Shown here: positions 10,525 through 19,426 of the stretch, one piece after another | Layout of the letters: the number at the start of each line of letters is the position of its first letter | Numbering within the stretch: the first letter of the stretch is position 1 | NCBI RefSeq assembly: GCF_024346675.1 | Contig: NZ_AP024850.1 | Location: forward strand, 3,472,001 to 3,536,000 | DNA length: 64,000 nucleotides | DNA from: Photobacterium sanguinicancri | GTDB taxonomy: Bacteria > Pseudomonadota > Gammaproteobacteria > Enterobacterales > Vibrionaceae | Direction: 5' to 3' | The notes under the pieces: generated by a model | What the model saw: only the letters and a program-made list of their open reading frames with translations | What the model was told of the DNA's origin: nothing | Database searches by the model: none | Program-made: the position numbers and the translations under genes

Positions 10525-10830
10525 TTACGCGACTTCATTTGGATACAGCGCCGTGAAGTGTTCCACTTCAGGGAATGTTTCATAGAAGTGGTGCAATAAA
10601 TCACGCCATTGCAGATACTCTGCCGACTGACGGAATCCCACTTGGTGATCAGCCAATGTTTCCCAGTTCACTAGCAAGACGTAACGATTGTCCTTTTCGA
10701 TACACTTTTGCAGTTGGTGTGAAAGATACCCACTCATACCACTGATGATGCTCTGAGCCTCTGTAAATGCAGCCTCAAACGCTTGCTGTTGCCCTTGCTT
10801 CACATCCAGTAAAGCGACTTCCAATACCAT
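10525..10830 (-). CDS. Antibiotic biosynthesis monooxygenase (ABM) domain protein
   Basis: Small 101-residue protein of the dimeric alpha/beta-barrel (ABM/YgiN-like) type. The pattern of a first strand (LEVALLDVKQG), a helix, then YVLLVNWETLADHQVGFRQSAEY is typical, the last part being the conserved W-x-t-x-e-d-h-x-x-F signature. Members are cofactor-free oxygenases, quinol oxidases or heme-binding proteins, and the substrate cannot be told from sequence. It is the second gene after ppnP on the minus strand but is separated from it by a terminator. Confidence 0.8.
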   Translation of the reverse strand: MVLEVALLDVKQGQQQAFEAAFTEAQSIISGMSGYLSHQLQKCIEKDNRYVLLVNWETLADHQVGFRQSAEYLQWRDLLHHFYETFPEVEHFTALYPNEVA

Positions 10831-10869
10831 GTATTACTCCTATCTGTTTGCTGGACTCAAATTTCAGAC

Positions 10870-10905
10870 AAAAAAAAGCTCCGCAACGCGAAGCTCTTCT
10901 TTTTA
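10870..10905 (-). terminator. Rho-independent terminator of ppnP
   Basis: On the minus strand AGCTTCGC / GCGGAGCT (one G-T pair, GTT loop) is followed by a seven-T run. The stem overlaps the last codons of ppnP only at its outer edge. Confidence 0.8.
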
Positions 10906-11184
10906 TAAATAATCACATAAATAAGCGGTGGGCACGTCCACCTTGACCTCAAAAGCGGAATCGCCCGGCACTTCGAACGAATCTCCAGCACTGTAAGTTT
11001 CCCACTCAACATGGCCGGGTAATTTCACTGTTAATGCGCCTTTTACGACGGTCATTTTCTCTGGCGCTGCCGTACCAAACTTGTATTCACCAATAGCCAT
11101 GACACCAATACTGCAGTGATCGCCCTGAGTTTCAAACCCAATCGACTTCACCTGACCATCAAAATATTCGTTATTTTTTAGCAT
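10903..11184 (-). CDS. ppnP: Pyrimidine/purine nucleoside phosphorylase
   Basis: Cupin-fold enzyme of the DUF1255/YaiE family, shown in E. coli to phosphorolyse many nucleosides to base plus ribose-1-phosphate. The 93 residues compare with 94 in E. coli. The conserved start ([13 protein letters not shown]), the cupin strand segment [20 protein letters not shown], and the terminal PTAYLCDYL are all present. Confidence 0.93.
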   Translation of the reverse strand: MLKNNEYFDGQVKSIGFETQGDHCSIGVMAIGEYKFGTAAPEKMTVVKGALTVKLPGHVEWETYSAGDSFEVPGDSAFEVKVDVPTAYLCDYL

Positions 11185-11347
11185 GATAATCCCTATATAC
11201 AGCTACTTAATACCCTGAAGCTAACACAGTTAATTCACTTTCACTAGCGTATGTTATGCCACATTCAGCGCTATCTTAGGGTTTTTTAATAGCGAGATTT
11301 CGATACACTATCAATCTTACGACCACTCATGAATTGGATAAATAACG

Positions 11348-11554
11348 ATGAAGAAAGCAATCCTAATGGTTGCGGCCCTTAGCAGCCTAGTTTTAGTGGG
11401 TTGTTCTGCACAAGAAAAGCAAGGCATCAAAGACGGCTTTCGTGATATTGGCCATGCCACCCGTGATGCAACCAAAGCAACGGGACACTTTTTCCGTGAC
11501 ACCACCAAAGATGCAATCGACAATGCGAAAGAAGCGACATCAGACGAAAGCTAA
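11348..11554 (+). CDS. Small predicted lipoprotein, function unknown
   Basis: A 68-residue protein with a signal peptide (MKKAILMVAALSSLVLVG) and a lipobox ending at Cys19, so a mature lipoprotein of about 50 residues is expected. The mature part is hydrophilic and holds two imperfect tandem repeats of the form GHxxRDxTK (GHATRDATKAT and GHFFRDTTKDA), probably amphipathic helix. Gly/Asp after Cys19 is Ser20, which does not predict inner-membrane retention, so the outer membrane is likelier. I do not recognise the family. It is monocistronic and convergent with zntR. Confidence 0.75.
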   Translation: MKKAILMVAALSSLVLVGCSAQEKQGIKDGFRDIGHATRDATKATGHFFRDTTKDAIDNAKEATSDES

Positions 11555-11575
11555 GCCGCCGACGTTATGCCGCCC

Positions 11576-12040
11576 TTACTTATTGCGACATTGCCCTGCA
11601 CAGCATACGTCTGTCGGGGCTTTTGTTTTATCACCTTGGTGATCACCAAGTGCTTCTAAGATAGAGCAATGGCTGGCATTATCATCGTCATGCCCACAAC
11701 AAGCATCATTGATTTTTTTCAATGCGACACGAATACGCTTTAACTCCGATATTTTGGTATCGACTTCGTCCAGCTTGGCTTGGGTGATGGCCTTTACCTC
11801 CGCGCAGCTATGCTGACTTGCTTCTAAACGTATATCTAATAGCTCTCGAATTTCATCTAAACTCAAGCCGATCGTTTTCGAACGAATAATAAATTTCACC
11901 CGTGATAAATTTTCTTCGCTATAAAGGCGATAACCGCTATCACTGCGCCCTGCGGGCTGAAGCAAGCCATTCTTTTCATAAAACCTTAAGGTATCGCTAC
12001 TTACCCCTGAGCGTTTGGCCAGTTGACCAATCAAATACAT
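11576..12040 (-). CDS. zntR: MerR-family zinc-responsive regulator (ZntR-like)
   Basis: Activator of metal-efflux genes that untwists promoters when metal-bound. The N-terminal MerR helix-turn-helix (residues 1-38, SDTLRFYEKNGLL) is followed by the dimerisation helix and metal loop. The ZntR zinc ligands are matched: Cys79, Cys114-Cys115, and Cys125 in SHCSILEAL. At 154 residues it is about 13 longer than E. coli ZntR, and the extra tail ends in a Cys-rich segment (DVCCAGQC, Cys146, 147, 151). A zinc role is likely, but cadmium or lead is possible. No znt transporter is adjacent. Confidence 0.85.
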   Translation of the reverse strand: MYLIGQLAKRSGVSSDTLRFYEKNGLLQPAGRSDSGYRLYSEENLSRVKFIIRSKTIGLSLDEIRELLDIRLEASQHSCAEVKAITQAKLDEVDTKISELKRIRVALKKINDACCGHDDDNASHCSILEALGDHQGDKTKAPTDVCCAGQCRNK

Positions 12041-12080
12041 CTCTCTCTCCTTTCCTCGCTAAATCTCTATGGAAATCACA

Positions 12081-12118
12081 AGGCAAACGTTTGCGCAACA
12101 GTCAGAATCATGTAAAAT
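12081..12118 (+). promoter_or_regulatory. PurR operator and promoter of purH
   Basis: The sequence AGGCAAACGTTTGCGC at 12081-12096 matches the PurR box consensus (ACGCAAACGTTTGCGT) with a perfect GCAAACGTTTGC palindrome. A -35 TTGCGC (12091-12096) within the operator and an extended -10 TGTAAAAT (TAAAAT at 12113-12118) with 16-nt spacing overlap it, so PurR binding would block RNA polymerase. Confidence 0.88.
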
Positions 12119-12150
12119 ATGCGTCATCAACCTATCACACCATTAAATGA

Positions 12151-12232
12151 CTCGGCACTACGCGATTTTAGCCGAGGATATTTCCCAAAACCAAACTATG
12201 GCTTTTATTCAGCTTAGTTTTGGAAAATATCC
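12151..12232 (+). promoter_or_regulatory. Structured purH 5' leader with two hairpins
   Basis: The 5' leader contains CTCGGC / GCCGAG (12151-12156 / 12171-12176), then a long stem from GGATATTT (12176-12183) through CCAAAAC to GTTTTGG and AAATATCC (ending 12232). No T-run follows. It lies just before the purH start. A regulatory or mRNA-stability role is inference. Confidence 0.55.
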
Positions 12233-12262
12233 TATCCCCGTGTATTGAAAGAGATGCTTGCA

Positions 12263-13855
12263 ATGGAAAACGCTCGTCCTATCCGCCGTGCGCTAATTAG
12301 CGTATCAGACAAAACTGGTATTGTAGAATTCGCACAAGCGCTAGCCAACCGTGGTGTTGATATCTTATCAACTGGCGGTACTGCTCGCCTACTTGCTGAG
12401 CAAGGTATCAAAGTTACTGAAGTTTCTGATTACACTGGTTTCCCAGAAATGATGGATGGCCGTGTTAAAACCCTTCACCCTAAAGTACACGGTGGCGTTC
12501 TTGGCCGTCGTGGTCAAGACGATGCGGTAATGGCACAACACGGTATCAACCCTATCGATATGGTCGTGGTCAACCTTTACCCCTTCGCTGAAACCGTCGC
12601 TAAAGAAGGTTGTACTCTTGCTGACGCGGTTGAGAACATCGACATCGGTGGTCCAACAATGGTTCGCTCTGCGGCGAAAAACCACAAAGATGTCGCTATC
12701 GTGGTTAACGCACACGACTATGGCCGTGTTATCACGGAAATGGACGCAAACGACAAATCTCTAACACTTGAAACTCGTTTCGACCTAGCGATTGCAGCGT
12801 TTGAGCACACGGCTTCTTACGACGGTATGATCGCTAACTACTTTGGTACTATGGTGCCATCTTACGGTGAGAACAAAGACGGAGACCAAGCGTCTAAATT
12901 CCCTCGTACGTTCAACCAGCAGTTCGAGAAAAAACAAGATATGCGCTACGGCGAGAACAGCCACCAAGCGGCGGCTTTTTATGTTGAAGCAACCCCAGAA
13001 GAAGCGTCTGTTTCAACCGCACGTCAAATCCAAGGTAAAGCGCTGTCTTACAACAATATCGCTGATACTGATGCGGCACTTGAGTGCGTCAAAGAATTCG
13101 ACCTTCCAGCATGTGTCATTGTAAAACATGCTAACCCTTGTGGTGTTGCGCTAGGCGATAACATTCTTGAGGCTTACGACCGCGCTTACAAAACAGACCC
13201 AACATCGGCATTTGGTGGCATTATCGCATTTAACCGCGAGCTAGATGCGGCAACAGCAACGGCTATCACTGAGCGCCAGTTCGTTGAAGTGATCATCGCC
13301 CCTTCTGTTTCTGCTGACGCCATTGAAATTATTACAGCCAAGAAAAACCTACGCCTTCTTGAGTGTGGCGAGTGGACGACGAAAACAACCGGTTTCGATG
13401 TTAAGCGTGTTAATGGCGGCCTGTTAGTTCAAGACCGCGACCAAGGTATGGTTAACGAAGACGACCTAAAAGTTGTTTCTCAGCGTACGCCAAACGCTGA
13501 CGAACTGCGTGATGCGCTATTTTGTTGGAAGGTAGCAAAGTACGTGAAATCAAACGCGATTGTTTACGCGAAAGGCAATATGACTATCGGTGTCGGCGCT
13601 GGCCAAATGAGCCGCGTTTACTCGGCAAAAATTGCTGGCATCAAAGCTGCTGACGAAAACCTTGAAGTTGCGGGTAGTGTAATGGCATCAGATGCATTCT
13701 TCCCATTCCGCGATGGTATTGATGCCGCAGCAGAAGCAGGGATTACTTGTGTCATTCAGCCGGGTGGTTCAATGCGTGATGACGAAGTGATTGCGGCTGC
13801 CGACGAACATGGCATGGCGATGCTATTCACTGGCATGCGCCACTTCCGTCACTAA
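12263..13855 (+). CDS. purH: Bifunctional AICAR transformylase / IMP cyclohydrolase
   Basis: Catalyses the last two steps of de novo IMP synthesis. The N-terminal IMP cyclohydrolase domain (about residues 1-200; [34 protein letters not shown]) is fused to the AICARFT domain (KHANPCGVA with the catalytic Lys-His pair, [14 protein letters not shown]). The 530-residue form from ATG 12263 fits the family. ATG 12254 and TTG 12245 are alternatives. A PurR box lies upstream. purD follows separately after a terminator, so purHD is not a tight operon here. Confidence 0.97.
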   Translation: MENARPIRRALISVSDKTGIVEFAQALANRGVDILSTGGTARLLAEQGIKVTEVSDYTGFPEMMDGRVKTLHPKVHGGVLGRRGQDDAVMAQHGINPIDMVVVNLYPFAETVAKEGCTLADAVENIDIGGPTMVRSAAKNHKDVAIVVNAHDYGRVITEMDANDKSLTLETRFDLAIAAFEHTASYDGMIANYFGTMVPSYGENKDGDQASKFPRTFNQQFEKKQDMRYGENSHQAAAFYVEATPEEASVSTARQIQGKALSYNNIADTDAALECVKEFDLPACVIVKHANPCGVALGDNILEAYDRAYKTDPTSAFGGIIAFNRELDAATATAITERQFVEVIIAPSVSADAIEIITAKKNLRLLECGEWTTKTTGFDVKRVNGGLLVQDRDQGMVNEDDLKVVSQRTPNADELRDALFCWKVAKYVKSNAIVYAKGNMTIGVGAGQMSRVYSAKIAGIKAADENLEVAGSVMASDAFFPFRDGIDAAAEAGITCVIQPGGSMRDDEVIAAADEHGMAMLFTGMRHFRH

Positions 13856-13867
13856 TATTATGTGACT

Positions 13868-13897
13868 AAAAAGCGAGAGTTTACTCTCGCTTTTTCT
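13868..13897 (+). terminator. Rho-independent terminator of purH
   Basis: A 12-bp perfect stem (AAAAAGCGAGAG / CTCTCGCTTTTT), TTTA loop and T-run, 12 bp after purH. Confidence 0.92.
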
Positions 13898-13977
13898 CGT
13901 TAAGCTACATGACAACTATTTCAAACTTTGCCATTTTGCGTTCACCGTTAACATGGCGTGGTGATAAGGATTAAAAC

Positions 13978-15264
13978 ATGAACGTATTGATCATTGGTGC
14001 AGGCGGTCGTGAGCATGCACTAGGCTGGAAAGCAGCACAAAATCCAAATGTAGAAACCGTTTTTATTGCTCCAGGTAACGCAGGTACTGCACTTGAGCCA
14101 AAACTAGAAAACGTACAAATTGGTGTGGAAAACATCGCTGATTTGGTTGCATTCGCACAAGACAAGAAAATCGAACTAACCATTGTTGGCCCTGAAGCGC
14201 CACTTGTTATCGGCGTTGTTGATGCGTTCCGTGAAGCCGGCTTGCCAATCTTTGGTCCAACAGAAGCCGCAGCTCAACTTGAAGGCTCTAAAGCATTCAC
14301 CAAAGATTTCTTGGCTCGTCACGATATCCCAACAGGTTACTACTCAAACTTCACTGAGATTGAACCAGCATTAGCCTACGTTCGTGAGCAAGGCGCTCCT
14401 ATCGTAGTTAAAGCCGACGGCCTTGCCGCTGGTAAAGGTGTTATCGTTGCGATGACGCTAACAGAAGCAGAAGACGCCATCAAAGACATGCTAGCGGGCA
14501 ATGCATTTGGTGAAGCAGGAAGCCGTGTTGTTATCGAAGAATTCTTAGATGGCGAAGAGGCGAGCTTCATCGTTATGGTTGATGGTAAGAACGTTTTACC
14601 AATGGCCACCAGCCAAGATCATAAACGCGTTGGCGACAAAGACACAGGCCCTAACACTGGCGGCATGGGTGCATACTCTCCAGCCCCTGTTGTGACGCCT
14701 GAAATCCACAACCGCATCATGGAAGAGGTTATCTATCCAACGGTGCGCGGTATGGAAGCCGAAGGAAACCCGTACACAGGTTTCCTTTACGCAGGCTTAA
14801 TGATTGATGCTGATGGAACGCCAAAAGTTATCGAATATAACTGCCGCTTTGGTGACCCTGAAACGCAACCTATCATGATGCGTATGGAGTCAGATCTTGT
14901 TGAACTATGTCTTGCAGCAATCGATGAGAAGCTAGATACCGTTGAGTCTAAGTGGGACCCACGCGCTTCAATTGGTGTTGTACTTGCTGCGGGTGGTTAC
15001 CCTGCAGACTACGCAAAAGGTGATGTTATTTCACTGCCAGTAGTGGAATCTGAAGGCCAGAAGATTTTCCATGCGGGCACAACCAATAACAAATCTGGCG
15101 ACGTTGTGACGAACGGCGGTCGTGTACTCTGTGCAACGGCTCTAGGTAATAGCGTTTCTGAAGCACAGGAGCGTGCCTACGCGCTAACTAAGCAAGTTAG
15201 CTGGGATGGCATGTTCCATCGCAACGACATCGGCTATCGTGCGATTGCACGCGAAAATGGCTAA
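13978..15264 (+). CDS. purD: Phosphoribosylamine-glycine ligase (GAR synthetase)
   Basis: ATP-grasp enzyme joining phosphoribosylamine and glycine in de novo purine synthesis. The 428 residues match the family. Visible motifs are the N-terminal MNVLIIGAGGREHALGWK, the ATP-grasp segment PIVVKADGLAAGKGVIVA, and DTGPNTGGMGAYSPAP. A purine-rich AAGGA site precedes the ATG by about 8 nt. Confidence 0.98.
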   Translation: MNVLIIGAGGREHALGWKAAQNPNVETVFIAPGNAGTALEPKLENVQIGVENIADLVAFAQDKKIELTIVGPEAPLVIGVVDAFREAGLPIFGPTEAAAQLEGSKAFTKDFLARHDIPTGYYSNFTEIEPALAYVREQGAPIVVKADGLAAGKGVIVAMTLTEAEDAIKDMLAGNAFGEAGSRVVIEEFLDGEEASFIVMVDGKNVLPMATSQDHKRVGDKDTGPNTGGMGAYSPAPVVTPEIHNRIMEEVIYPTVRGMEAEGNPYTGFLYAGLMIDADGTPKVIEYNCRFGDPETQPIMMRMESDLVELCLAAIDEKLDTVESKWDPRASIGVVLAAGGYPADYAKGDVISLPVVESEGQKIFHAGTTNNKSGDVVTNGGRVLCATALGNSVSEAQERAYALTKQVSWDGMFHRNDIGYRAIARENG

Positions 15265-15311
15265 TCGCCCTTTTCCGTATTGCTCATCATTGAGCCGTAC
15301 ATACTTGCTAT

Positions 15312-15341
15312 AAAAAACGCGCTTGATGCGCGTTTTTTAAT
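15312..15341 (+). terminator. Rho-independent terminator of purD
   Basis: An 11-bp stem (AAAAAACGCGC / GCGCGTTTTTT) with a TTGAT loop and a T-run, 47 bp after purD. Confidence 0.92.
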
Positions 15342-15385
15342 TCTCAGTCGCCTGCTGATGAGTGATTATATGCCTGATGAGCGAT

Positions 15386-16081
15386 TTACTCTGCAATCGA
15401 GGGTGGGACTAAACAGCTCCCTCCTTCCTTCAACAACAGCAACTCTGAAGCGGTTACTTCACTTCGACGGACTTTCCCCACTAGCGCAACAAAATAGCTA
15501 TCCTGAGACGATGCTAATTGCTTAGTCAGGTTATCCGGTAATACCGACGTAAACGTCACTTTTAGCGCCTTCCCGTCATCACAACGCACTAACGTCCCAT
15601 TTTGCCACTGACCTTGCACCAAGCGCTCTCCCTCTTTGCTTTGTGCTTTCATGGTATCCAGAGCTCTATCAGCCTGTTCGGTATAACGAAAAAGCTGAGC
15701 ATCTGAAAGTGGCAAGACAATCTCATCCACCAAATAACGCTGGAAAACCGCTTTACCTTGGGTGTCATAACGAACATGTAAGGAAAAAGGTTTAACACTA
15801 TCACCTTGTAGTTGCTGCCCTGCGCGCTTCACTTCACGTAGTTTACCAGCACGCCAGCGGTAGACTGATTGATAGTCACCGTAGTCGCCCATCCACACTT
15901 GTTCAGCTAAATCGACAGGGCGGTTTTGACGATGGGTATACCAATAGACAGACGTAGTATCGCCAAGTACTTGGCCACCAATGTCGGTTTCAATTTGGGT
16001 TACAGGATTATTAGGAATGTTGGCTGACTCACAACCGGCAAGCAGAAACGATGAGAGGAGAAAGAGAAAAGATCGCTTCAT
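15386..16081 (-). CDS. DUF1481 (YjaH-like) lipoprotein
   Basis: Predicted lipoprotein of 231 residues. It has a signal peptide and a lipobox LLAGC with Cys at residue 17. It is the gene directly downstream of hupA, the same place as yjaH in E. coli, and the body agrees with the DUF1481 type. The function of the family is unknown. A terminator lies between hupA and this gene, so it is probably expressed by read-through or its own weak promoter. Confidence 0.8.
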   Translation of the reverse strand: MKRSFLFLLSSFLLAGCESANIPNNPVTQIETDIGGQVLGDTTSVYWYTHRQNRPVDLAEQVWMGDYGDYQSVYRWRAGKLREVKRAGQQLQGDSVKPFSLHVRYDTQGKAVFQRYLVDEIVLPLSDAQLFRYTEQADRALDTMKAQSKEGERLVQGQWQNGTLVRCDDGKALKVTFTSVLPDNLTKQLASSQDSYFVALVGKVRRSEVTASELLLLKEGGSCLVPPSIAE

Positions 16082-16084
16082 AAA

Positions 16085-16120
16085 AGAAAAACTCCGCCAG
16101 AATAAGGATACTGGCGGAGT
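16085..16120 (-). terminator. Rho-independent terminator of hupA
   Basis: A 10-bp perfect stem (ACTCCGCCAG / CTGGCGGAGT at 16091-16100 / 16111-16120), read on the minus strand, is followed by TTTTTC. It starts 5 bp after the hupA stop. Confidence 0.92.
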
Positions 16121-16125
16121 ATAGA

Positions 16126-16398
16126 TTATTTCACTGCGTCTTTCAGTGCTTTACCAGAAACGAATGCAGGAACATTTGCAGCTGCAATTTGAATCTCTTG
16201 ACCCGTTTGTGGGTTACGACCAGTGCGAGCTGCACGGTGGTTCACTTTGAATGTACCAAAGCCAATAAGTTGAACTTGGTCGCCATCTTTAAGCGCGTCA
16301 GTAATGCCCTCAAGTGTTGACTCTAGTGCAGCTTTAGCTTGAGCTTTAGAAAGATCCGCTTTTTCTGCGATCAGGTCAATCAGTTGGGTCTTGTTCAT
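16126..16398 (-). CDS. hupA: DNA-binding protein HU-alpha
   Basis: Abundant histone-like nucleoid protein (90 residues). The sequence is nearly identical to E. coli HU-alpha, with the DNA-wrapping arm [20 protein letters not shown] (about residues 61-80) and the terminal SGKALKDAV. Position next to the YjaH-like gene and yjaG (the latter 3.3 kb away) preserves the E. coli neighbourhood. Confidence 0.98.
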   Translation of the reverse strand: MNKTQLIDLIAEKADLSKAQAKAALESTLEGITDALKDGDQVQLIGFGTFKVNHRAARTGRNPQTGQEIQIAAANVPAFVSGKALKDAVK

Positions 16399-16623
16399 TT
16401 GGTGTCCCTTCTAAGGTTTTTCTTCAGACGGAACAACTCTAATTCAAAAGAAGCCTTTGTGGCAAAGGTTTGTCAGCCATCATTTGCTCAGATGCAGACT
16501 CTTTAACCATAAACTGAGCGCAAGTTCACAAAATGTTACGCATTTAACAAGAGAAATAATTGTATCTACTTATCGCAAGGCCGAATAATATAAATGTAAT
16601 TTATTAATAAAATGCAGGTAACC

Positions 16624-17679
16624 ATGTTACTCCTTACGATTTACATCGCTGTTGCGATTGGTGTTTCGTTTATATGTTCGGTATTAGAAGCCGTTCTTTT
16701 GAGTATATCGCCAAGCTACATTGGCACATTACGTCAGCAAAACCACCCGATGGCTCCTCGTTTAGCCGCGCTAAAAGAAAACATTGATCGCCCTCTCGCA
16801 TCAATCCTAACCTTAAATACCATTGCTCATACCGTAGGTGCTGCCACAGCAGGTGCACAAGCCGCGGTTGTTTTTGGTAACCAATGGTTGGGTGTGTTTT
16901 CGGCTTTTCTGACGTTTGCTATTCTGCTTTTTTCAGAGATTATTCCTAAAACTATCGGCGCAACTTATTGGCGTCAGCTCGCACCAATGTCTGCCTCAAT
17001 CTTACGCTGGATGGTATGGGCGCTAACTCCATTTGTGTGGGTATCAGAGCAAATCACGCGTCGTTTAGCTCACGGTCATGAGCAACCCAAGCTACGCGAT
17101 GAACTCTCAGCGATGGCGATGCTGGCACGTGAATCGGGTGAACTAGCTGAAGGTGAATCAAAAATTTTGGTCAACTTACTCGAATTTCGAAATGTGAGCA
17201 TCACTAAAATCATGACACCACGTCCGGTGCTGTTTCGTATTGAGGCTGAGCAATCCATCAATACTTTCCTAACGGAACATAAAGAAAGCCCGTTTTCTCG
17301 CCCGTTAGTTTACAGCGAGCAAAAAGATAACATTCTTGGCTTTGTTCACCGTTTAGAGCTGTTTGCCGAAAGCCAAGCAGGCCGTGGCGGCCAAGAAATC
17401 GGCGCCCTAATGCGCCCAATTCCCGTGGTATTAAACACCGCGAGCGTACCGAAAGCCTTTGAACGTTTAATGAAAGACAGATCTCAGCTGGCTCTCGTCG
17501 TGGACGAGTACGGTACAGTGCAAGGACTTGTCACACTTGAAGATGTGTTTGAAAGCTTAGTCGGTGAAGAGATTGTCGATGAAGCCGACACCAACACCGA
17601 CATGCAGCAATTAGCATTTCAACGCTGGGAACGCTGGAAGAAGCTTCATGGCGTAATAGAAAGTAAAGACGACGAATAG
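16624..17679 (+). CDS. CNNM/DUF21 membrane protein with CBS domains
   Basis: Integral membrane protein of the HlyC/CorC-related (CNNM) family, linked in other members to Mg2+ or Co2+ transport. The N-terminal DUF21 domain has about four membrane helices (residues about 1-140, LLFSEIIPKTIGATY being the signature). A CBS pair follows (about 190-320, LALVVDEYGTVQGLVTLEDVFESLVGEE). At 351 residues it appears to lack the C-terminal CorC/HlyC domain of longer relatives. The ATG at 16624 has an AGGT site, whereas the ATG at 16612 has none. Older labels of haemolysin are not supported. Confidence 0.85.
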   Translation: MLLLTIYIAVAIGVSFICSVLEAVLLSISPSYIGTLRQQNHPMAPRLAALKENIDRPLASILTLNTIAHTVGAATAGAQAAVVFGNQWLGVFSAFLTFAILLFSEIIPKTIGATYWRQLAPMSASILRWMVWALTPFVWVSEQITRRLAHGHEQPKLRDELSAMAMLARESGELAEGESKILVNLLEFRNVSITKIMTPRPVLFRIEAEQSINTFLTEHKESPFSRPLVYSEQKDNILGFVHRLELFAESQAGRGGQEIGALMRPIPVVLNTASVPKAFERLMKDRSQLALVVDEYGTVQGLVTLEDVFESLVGEEIVDEADTNTDMQQLAFQRWERWKKLHGVIESKDDE

Positions 17680-17712
17680 GCCAAGCTTATAACCGTCATT
17701 AAGACTTAAACT

Positions 17713-17740
17713 AAAAAGGGACCGCTAGGTCCCTTTTTTA
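17713..17740. terminator. Bidirectional terminator between the CBS gene and brnQ
   Basis: An 11-bp stem (AAAAAGGGACC / GGTCCCTTTTT), GCTA loop, flanked by T-runs in both directions. It serves the converging CBS-domain gene and brnQ. Confidence 0.9.
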
Positions 17741-17763
17741 CGCATAATAACCAAGACAAAGCA

Positions 17764-19080
17764 TTACGACGTAGCTGATGCTACCACTGTAGAGCGCGCT
17801 TTTACTTTCGAGGTTGAATATACCAAGCTCATCACCAGCATCACAACCGCAGGCATGATCCAGCTTGCGTAGAAATCATAAAGAGGCAATGAGTGCTCAA
17901 ACATCTCGTTTAAGCCAGCTGGCATCTTGCCAAGGATATGCAAAGCATCAACACAGCCAAATGCTGCTGTGGTGATCACTGTTGCCATCACTGCACCTTG
18001 AGTTAAACGCTTACGAACAGGGGCAATGAAAAGCAACACAATTGCAATCGGGTGTAGAGCAACAACCACAGGCAAAGTAATGGCCAGTAACTGATCCAAA
18101 CCGACGTTAGCAACCAAACCAGATGCAATCATGGTTGCCCATACACTCGCCTTATACGACACAGGGGTAAAGGTACGGCTATAAAATTCACTGCCCGCAG
18201 TCGTCACGCCAATTGCTGTCGTTAAACATGCCAACACCATGACAGAGCCCAATAACAAGGTACCGTATACACCGAAGTGTAACGTGGTGAACGCCGTTAA
18301 AATTTCACCGCCATTAGAGAAGCTAGTGCCTAAATCAGCACTCGTGCTACCAATATAGGCCAATGCAATGTAAACCAGCGCCATGGCAACGGCATACATT
18401 GCTGCTGCGTAGAAAGTGTATTTCGCAATCGCTTTAGGTTCTGTTACACCCATCCCTTGAATCGCTCGGAAGATTACCCAACCAAAGCCAATAGAGCCCA
18501 GAGCATCCATGGTCATGTAACCTTGGGTTAAACCTTCAGCTAACGCGTTCTGTTGGTAAACCTCAGCCGTCGTCATCACATCACCACCAGGGAAGGCAAT
18601 GGCGAAGATGCCTAACGTTGTTAGCATCACAATCAATACTGGCGTTAACCACTTACCTAAAGAATCCACCAGCTTACCTGGGTATAAGGAAAATAAGATC
18701 GCCGCTAAACAAAAGGCTGCTGAAAAGAAGGGAAGCGCGGTATCACCAACAAATGGCGCAAAAGTAAATTGGTAAGCAACAGTTATGGCACGAGGAATAA
18801 TAAAAGCAGGGCCAATAACGATAAAGACCATCACCCAAAAACTGGTTGCTACACGACGTGGTAGCGCTGCTGTTAAGTTATCGGAACCATTAACGATAGC
18901 GACCATCACCAAAGCCAGTGCTGGTAAGCCAACGCCCGTTAGCAGGAATCCCACCATACCACTCAGAAAGTGGTCACCGGCTTGATAGCCTAAAAATGGA
19001 GGGAAAATTAGATTACCTGCGCCCAAATACATGGCGAAAGTCATAAAGCCTAAAGCGGCAATATTGCGTGTACTTAACAT
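17764..19080 (-). CDS. brnQ: Branched-chain amino acid:cation symporter
   Basis: Inner-membrane importer of leucine, isoleucine and valine of the LIVCS family. The 438 residues form about 12 membrane segments. The conserved start GFMTFAMYLGAGNLIFPPFLG is clear. It is monocistronic, preceded by about 270 nt of leader that encodes a leucine-rich peptide and mutually exclusive hairpins, so transcription attenuation by leucyl-tRNA supply is predicted. Confidence 0.95.
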   Translation of the reverse strand: MLSTRNIAALGFMTFAMYLGAGNLIFPPFLGYQAGDHFLSGMVGFLLTGVGLPALALVMVAIVNGSDNLTAALPRRVATSFWVMVFIVIGPAFIIPRAITVAYQFTFAPFVGDTALPFFSAAFCLAAILFSLYPGKLVDSLGKWLTPVLIVMLTTLGIFAIAFPGGDVMTTAEVYQQNALAEGLTQGYMTMDALGSIGFGWVIFRAIQGMGVTEPKAIAKYTFYAAAMYAVAMALVYIALAYIGSTSADLGTSFSNGGEILTAFTTLHFGVYGTLLLGSVMVLACLTTAIGVTTAGSEFYSRTFTPVSYKASVWATMIASGLVANVGLDQLLAITLPVVVALHPIAIVLLFIAPVRKRLTQGAVMATVITTAAFGCVDALHILGKMPAGLNEMFEHSLPLYDFYASWIMPAVVMLVMSLVYSTSKVKARSTVVASATS

Positions 19081-19171
19081 AGTTATCCTCAGCGTTTCAT
19101 TACCAAAGCCCTGATCAAAAAAGTGACCGAAATGGCTGTGTTTGCATTGGTATAGTGTTGTAGATGAAATC

Positions 19172-19264
19172 AGCTTGGAGGAAAGTTAGTAAGGAGGGAT
19201 ATTATGGATATTATTCCTGCTAACTTTACTCAAGCTAACAGAAATTGCGTACAGCCTGTCAGCT
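19172..19264 (-). promoter_or_regulatory. Predicted leucine attenuator of brnQ
   Basis: On the mRNA sense strand, three competing pairings are visible. First, 19297-19308 pairs with 19245-19258 (TTGCG..GCCTG / CAGGC..CGCAA). Second, an antiterminator pairs 19256-19264 with 19233-19241 (AGCTGACAG / CTGTTAGCT, one G-T). Third, a long terminator-like stem pairs 19216-19236 with 19172-19194 (about 19 bp). The second and third are exclusive. The T-run after the third is short, so termination efficiency is uncertain. Confidence 0.7.
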
Positions 19265-19351
19265 CCGAATCAGGTTCAAAGAGAGGAGGAGTAGCGCAGG
19301 CATCGCAACCAGTGCAATATTCTGACAATGTGTGCGTACGATTGTATTCAC
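19259..19351 (-). CDS. Leucine-rich leader peptide upstream of brnQ
   Basis: A 30-residue open frame starting GTG with an AGGAG site 5 nt upstream. It has seven leucines, four consecutive ones being codons CTA CTC CTC CTC (residues 20-23), just before the stop. The N-terminal NTIVR resembles the HIVR of the E. coli leuABCD leader peptide LeuL, which also has four consecutive Leu codons. A ribosome stalled at the Leu block would cover the 5' arm of the first hairpin. It is too short for routine gene calling. Confidence 0.72.
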   Translation of the reverse strand: MNTIVRTHCQNIALVAMPALLLLSLNLIRS

Positions 19352-19426
19352 AGTAACTCCTACCCTAAACAGGGACTATCCATAATCACGAAAAGAAATT
19401 ATTTATCCTTTCGTTCGATAACTAAT

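Noticed and set aside
19259..19290. TPP-riboswitch-like string CTTTGAACCTGATTCGG upstream of brnQ
   Set aside because: It resembles the 3' part of the thi box, but CTGAGA and the other conserved segments are missing, and it is explained by the leader peptide codons and stop.
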